Assembly: GCA_038204505.1 (NCBI GenBank)
Contig: JBBRCV010000108.1
Span: 1-18,067, forward strand
Source: Timaviella sp038204505
Lineage (GTDB): Bacteria > Cyanobacteriota > Cyanobacteriia > Elainellales > Elainellaceae
Length of the DNA: 18,067 nucleotides
Reading direction: 5' to 3'
Part shown: one piece after another, positions 14,877 to 18,067 of the stretch
Numbering within the stretch: the first letter of the stretch is position 1
How the letters are laid out: each line of letters starts with the position of its first letter
The notes under the pieces: generated by a model
What the model was told of the DNA's origin: nothing
The model's database searches: none
The model's input: only the letters and a program-made list of their open reading frames with translations
Translations under genes and position numbers: made by a program

Positions 14877-15414
14877 GATGCTCTGAAATAACTACTCTGA
14901 ACAACCTGTCGAGAAAATCCTAACAGTCTTTAGAAATCGAAGAATGAGAATGGGATTAGCGATCGATGAGTGTTCGGAAAGTTATTTCTTGCTCCTGTTG
15001 TGGATAGTCCTAGAGTAAACCACCATCGATAAAGAAAGTTATGCTCGTTATATAATCTGACTCAGCCTGGAAATGAGTTGCAGCTACCTTCCACTGAAAT
15101 AGAGCATTACTATATCTGAATCAATTGAAGATAAGATTCAGTTGAGAAAAAGGTAAGAAGTTTCTCGCTGAAATATCATCACTTTAGGCTAAATCTTTTA
15201 GAAGCTAATCATCTTTCGATCGCTATCTTCAGCAAAAATCAAATTAGATTAAGGTCTGATGTGCGCCAGCAACACGCAGGCAGAGAGGTTTCAACCATGA
15301 TATTGAAAGATTGGATTGTGTTTGGTACGTCAATCAAGAGCACCGGGTTAATAACAACAAATCACAAGTTACTTAGCTAACAACGCAAAAACAACTTTTA
15401 TAGGAGGAATAGTC
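14877..15414. promoter_or_regulatory. Divergent intergenic region between the glucosidase operon and the SDR gene
   Basis: 538 bp of AT-rich DNA that must hold promoters for both directions. Visible items: TATAAT at 15051-15056 without a good -35 box; a 7-bp stem CTGAATC/GATTCAG (15116-15141); and a 27-codon plus-strand frame at 15297-15380 with AGAGAGGT before its ATG, which could be a leader peptide of the SDR gene. The SDR gene itself has a strong AGGAGG. At 14902-14911 the string ACCTGTCGA recalls the ECF42-like boxes, but no -10 box is found at 17 nt. No RNA gene is recognised. The glucosidase operon promoter could not be fixed. Confidence 0.5.
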
Positions 15415-16212
15415 ATGAAACTTGCAGGTAAAGTTGCTCTAGTGACAGGCAGTAGCCAGGGAATTGGGCAGGGAATTGTTCTACGCCTAGCTGAAGAAGG
15501 GGCAGATGTCGTGATTAACTATCGCTCTCATCCAGAGGGGGCTGAAGAAACTCTGGAAAAAGTGAAAGCGATCGGAGGAAAGTGTCATCTAGCAGAGTGC
15601 TCAAACTCTCGTGGTCATACTGTCCAGGCAGACTTGGGCAATGTGGAGATGGTGCGTGAGCTGATTGCTGAGAGCATTGAGCACTTTGGCAAGCTGGATA
15701 TTTTAGTCAACAATGCCGGAATTGAAAAACATGCACCGTTTTGGGAAGTGACTGAAGCGGATTACGATGCGGTGCTAAACATCAACTTAAAGGGTGTTTT
15801 CTTTGCGACGCAAGCGTTTGTACAACATCTGCTAGAAACGAAGCGTCCTGGAAAGGTGATCAATATCAGTTCAGTGCATGAGGATTTGCCTTTTCCCAAC
15901 TTCACGGCATATTGCGTCAGTAAAGGCGGAATGAAGATGTTGACTCGCAACCTGGCGATCGAGCTAGGCGCACTGGGGATCACAATTAATAATGTGGCAC
16001 CGGGGGCGATCGAAACTCCCATTAACACCCAGCTATTAAACAATCCAGAAAAGCTAGGGGCACTACTCAAAAACATCCCGCTCGGTCGTTTGGGTCAACC
16101 GCAGGATGTTGCGTCCCTGGTCGCATTTCTATCATCTTCTGATGCTGACTACATCACGGGCAGTACATTCTTTGTTGATGGTGGGCTACTTTGGAACTAT
16201 CAGGAACAGTGA
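15415..16212 (+). CDS. SDR family oxidoreductase (glucose 1-dehydrogenase-like)
   Basis: The 265-residue product is a classical short-chain dehydrogenase, using NAD(P) to oxidise an alcohol, possibly glucose at C1. Motifs: TGSSQGIG (11-18, cofactor binding), LVNNAGIE (about 97-104), catalytic Ser in VINISSVH, YCVSKGG with the Tyr and Lys of YxxxK, and TINNVAPGAIETPIN. The end VDGGLLWNYQEQ is typical of cyanobacterial relatives. The start has AGGAGG 7 nt before it. Odd point: residues 56-65 (KCHLAECSNS) stand between KAIGG and RGHTVQADLG, where relatives have a direct join; the extra 30 nt keep frame. The gene is divergent from the glucosidase operon and may share its regulation; sugar released there could be its substrate, which is inference. 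Confidence 0.9.
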   Translation: MKLAGKVALVTGSSQGIGQGIVLRLAEEGADVVINYRSHPEGAEETLEKVKAIGGKCHLAECSNSRGHTVQADLGNVEMVRELIAESIEHFGKLDILVNNAGIEKHAPFWEVTEADYDAVLNINLKGVFFATQAFVQHLLETKRPGKVINISSVHEDLPFPNFTAYCVSKGGMKMLTRNLAIELGALGITINNVAPGAIETPINTQLLNNPEKLGALLKNIPLGRLGQPQDVASLVAFLSSSDADYITGSTFFVDGGLLWNYQEQ

Positions 16213-16236
16213 GGTGACTCCTTGCCTTCTCTAACT

Positions 16237-16276
16237 TTATTCACAATTCCCCAATTTTAGGAGGAATTGTGAATAA
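16237..16276. terminator. Perfect 14-bp inverted repeat between converging genes
   Basis: TTATTCACAATTCC (16237-16250) is the reverse complement of 16263-16276, with a 12-nt loop. It lies 24 bp after the SDR stop and before the converging PNPOx gene. There is no clear T-run on either side, so it may terminate in both directions only weakly, or protect the mRNA end. Confidence 0.5.
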
Positions 16277-16397
16277 CCTGGTGATCAAGCCATCAAATAC
16301 TTACAGATGGTGGCGTTTTTACGAGTCTCCGCGCCTTAGATAAGGGAGTGCATCAATTCTACGGGCTTGTGCAAAATTGCGATCGCTCTGTCGTTTC

Positions 16398-17358
16398 CTA
16401 CCAAGAACCTGTGGAATTCAGAAAAGGCGATAACTCTGGATCTGACCAGCGCAAAGGGAGGCTGCCGTCTACCCGATATCCCTGATGCAGGCGGAATTGA
16501 AATAATCGCTCCGCTCCTTTATATGCGTTAATTTCAGCGCCTTGCCAAATGACTTCGGCGCTGCCTGTGAGGTAGAGCAAATTGCCTTGAGCAAAATCCA
16601 CAAACAGCAGTCCTGCGCGAGGATTCAACTCCAGATTGCCAAAAGTATTAAAGTGACCATTGCCAGAGAAATCAGGAATGGTCAAGGTCTGGTGATTATC
16701 AATGTGTACAAAGCCAGGTTTGCCACCACGATGAGAGACATCTACGCCCCTTGGTGCACCTGCCGCATCGTCTTGATAGGCTGTTGTAATGAAGAATGTA
16801 TCCGCCGTTATAATCATGGCTTCTTCCACTGTTCCTAACGTAGTAATCTGATGAACCGATTTGGGGAGAGATCGTTCATCTTGACCTAGTTCAAACCTGC
16901 GTGCCTGAATGTATTGAGGACAGTTGCCAAAGCTTTGTCTTACCTGTACTTCAAAGCCGTCTGCATGAGTTTCTGTAACAGTCCCATTGAGGCGATCGCG
17001 ACAGCGAGTATGCAGTTCTATGTCGAGTAAACCGATAGATACCATTAGCAAGAGTGGTTGCTAGAGGATCTCCAAACAGAGGTTTAGCAACGGCTTGTAA
17101 GGTGCGATCGCTGGGCGCAGAGAGAAAGCCTGGTTCCCCAACTAGAATGGAAGCCCAGGGACTTCCGATCGCATCCACGGTGCCCACAATCACATAGGGT
17201 AGTTGAGCGAAGAACTGCTGCAACTGATCGGGGAGATAGTCCCGAATCATTCGTCGCCCTTGCTTATCCATTCGCTCCTGAATGCCGAGGCGGGACTGAA
17301 TTGCCAGTTCGCCCCGGTGAAAAGGTGATTCGATTCCTGACCAACCTGAATTTACCAT
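16398..17358 (-). pseudogene. Frameshifted pyridoxamine 5'-phosphate oxidase (PNPOx) family flavoprotein
   Basis: Two overlapping minus-strand frames form one protein of about 315 residues. The first (from 17358) reads YVIVGTVDAIGSPWASILVG and GDPLATTLANG, then turns to unrelated residues. The second continues with IGLLDIELHTRCRDRLNGTV, SFGNCPQYIQAR and ELNPRAGLLFVDFAQG, ending at 16398. The break lies near 17035-17043 and could be a 1-nt insertion or a 2-nt deletion. Members bind FMN in a split barrel and probably reduce or oxidise small molecules; the exact reaction is unknown. The start has AAAGGAGG 8 nt before the ATG. The gene follows a glutathione S-transferase gene by 35 bp, also damaged. 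A sequencing error cannot be ruled out. Confidence 0.8.
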
Positions 17359-17393
17359 CTTGCTTTCCCTCCTTTCAACGAGTGTGGGTTTGC

Positions 17394-17993
17394 TTATAGT
17401 CCTGCCATAGGGACGTAACCAGAGAGTTGTTTAACACGATCGATCCAGGTCAACACATGGGGATAAGGGTTCAGGTCAATTTTGCCATCTCGTGCCAGGG
17501 CGATGTAGGGGAAGACAGCAATATCGGCGATCGTGGGATGCCCCAACTCCAACCAGGGGCGATCGCTTAAGTGGTGATTCAGTTGTGTCAGGATGTATTC
17601 TGCTTTCTGGTGTGCCCGTTCAATATTGATGTTCGTTGCGCTAAACAAATAGTAAAGTCGTGCCTGTTCAGGACCTTGACGCACTTCTCCGGATGCAATA
17701 GATAACCAGCGAACCACCTGTGCCAATGGTAGTGCCTCTAATGGAAGCCACTGGTCGTCGCCATATTGCCGTGCCAGATAGACCAAAATAGCTTGAGCAT
17801 CCGCTAGTTTGGTATCGCCATCAACCAACAAGGGAATTTGTCCGAATGGATTAAGTGCCAGGTATTCTGGCGACTTCTGTTCACCTTTCAGCACGTCCAC
17901 TTTGATCCACTCATACTCAGCAATTCCAAATTCAAAAAAGCTAAGAGGAGTCAGCAGGCTGGGGGATTGGAGAGCCGTAGAGCATAAAGTCAA
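17394..17993 (-). pseudogene. Glutathione S-transferase gene lacking its normal N-terminus
   Basis: From EYEWIKVDVLKGEQKSPEY onward the frame is a normal GST: NPFGQIPLLVDGD with the cis-proline, KLADAQAILVYLARQYG, the helical domain, and the motif HPTIADIAVFPYIAL, ending YVPMAGL. Before this, the expected first strand and helix (usually about MLKLYG followed by the catalytic Ser/Cys and a helix) is replaced by TALQSPSLLTPLSFFEFG, which does not fit the family, and the only start is a TTG at 17993. A reading frame from outside the window overlaps this end, so an insertion may have cut off the true start. Without the first segment the glutathione site would be incomplete. It is upstream of the PNPOx gene, 35 bp apart, as one operon. 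Confidence 0.7.
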
Positions 17994-18067
17994 TCAATGC
18001 TTGCCAGCTCTCAAAGCGGAAATATTGCGTCAGGCTCACAATATCTTGGAAAAATCCTTTGCGCGTC
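17941..18067 (-). CDS. C-terminal end of an unknown protein, possibly a transposase
   Basis: A minus-strand frame enters from the right window edge and ends at a TAG at 17941-17943. It gives 41 residues, including KGFFQDIVSLTQYFRFESWQ and ALIDFMLYGSP. It overlaps the disturbed start of the GST gene in a different frame. The aromatic-rich end is reminiscent of insertion-sequence transposases, but this is an impression and not a firm match. The LYGSP string also resembles a GST N-terminus, so the alternative is a frameshifted GST start. Confidence 0.35.
   Translation of the reverse strand, partial: TRKGFFQDIVSLTQYFRFESWQALIDFMLYGSPIPQPADSS

Noticed and set aside
14904..14940. Third ECF42-like box (TGTCGA) before the SDR gene
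   Set aside because: The shared CAACCTGTCGA is intriguing, but no CGA-type -10 box lies 17 nt downstream and the SDR start is 500 bp away.
1..18067. CRISPR array, tRNA or rRNA genes
   Set aside because: I saw no regularly spaced direct repeats and no tRNA- or rRNA-like sequence on either strand; the repeats found are isolated pairs.

Overview
The window reads as chromosomal DNA of a filamentous-type cyanobacterium. The palindrome GCGATCGC (HIP1, over-represented in many cyanobacterial genomes) occurs at least 17 times on 18 kb, and most protein families here are common in cyanobacteria. The exact genus cannot be told from the sequence alone.

Layout. Positions 1-649 carry the end of a Coq4-family gene on the plus strand. 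Positions 650-1800 are decayed accessory DNA: a perfect hairpin, a site shaped like an integron attC, a 56-codon fragment of a DarT-like (DUF4433) toxin, and a broken YCII/DGPF gene. Positions 1830-4262 hold plus-strand genes for small detoxification-type enzymes: a PhnB-like VOC protein, a YCII/DGPF protein, a second VOC protein and a glutathione S-transferase. Two near-identical promoter-like sequences, before 1942 and before 3115, match the motif described for ECF42 sigma factors, whose usual partners are DGPF genes. Positions 4263-5443 hold a 339-bp element with perfect 35-bp inverted ends, a small secreted protein gene and a terminator.

Positions 5444-14876 are one long minus-strand cluster. 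In order of transcription it encodes a GH63-type glucosidase, an aquaporin-family channel (overlapping the glucosidase by 11 bp), a GMC flavin oxidoreductase with an extra four-cysteine cluster, an RclC/DUF417-like membrane protein, a type II NADH:quinone oxidoreductase with an extra N-terminal membrane domain, a large membrane protein made of repeats of that same domain, and an unrecognised small protein. Across a 538-bp regulatory region, an SDR-family (glucose 1-dehydrogenase-like) gene runs the other way (15415-16212). Together these suggest a membrane-linked sugar or polyol oxidation module: the glucosidase releases sugar, the GMC and SDR enzymes oxidise it, and NDH-2 passes electrons to quinone. 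This is inference from gene neighbourhood; I do not know it as a described system.

Positions 16398-18067 are decaying: a frameshifted PNPOx-family flavoprotein gene, a glutathione S-transferase gene that has lost its N-terminus, and at the window edge the tail of another reading frame, possibly a transposase, that may have caused that loss. Overall the window joins an apparently intact redox operon to flanks with several pseudogenes, short inserted repeats and mobile-element traces.
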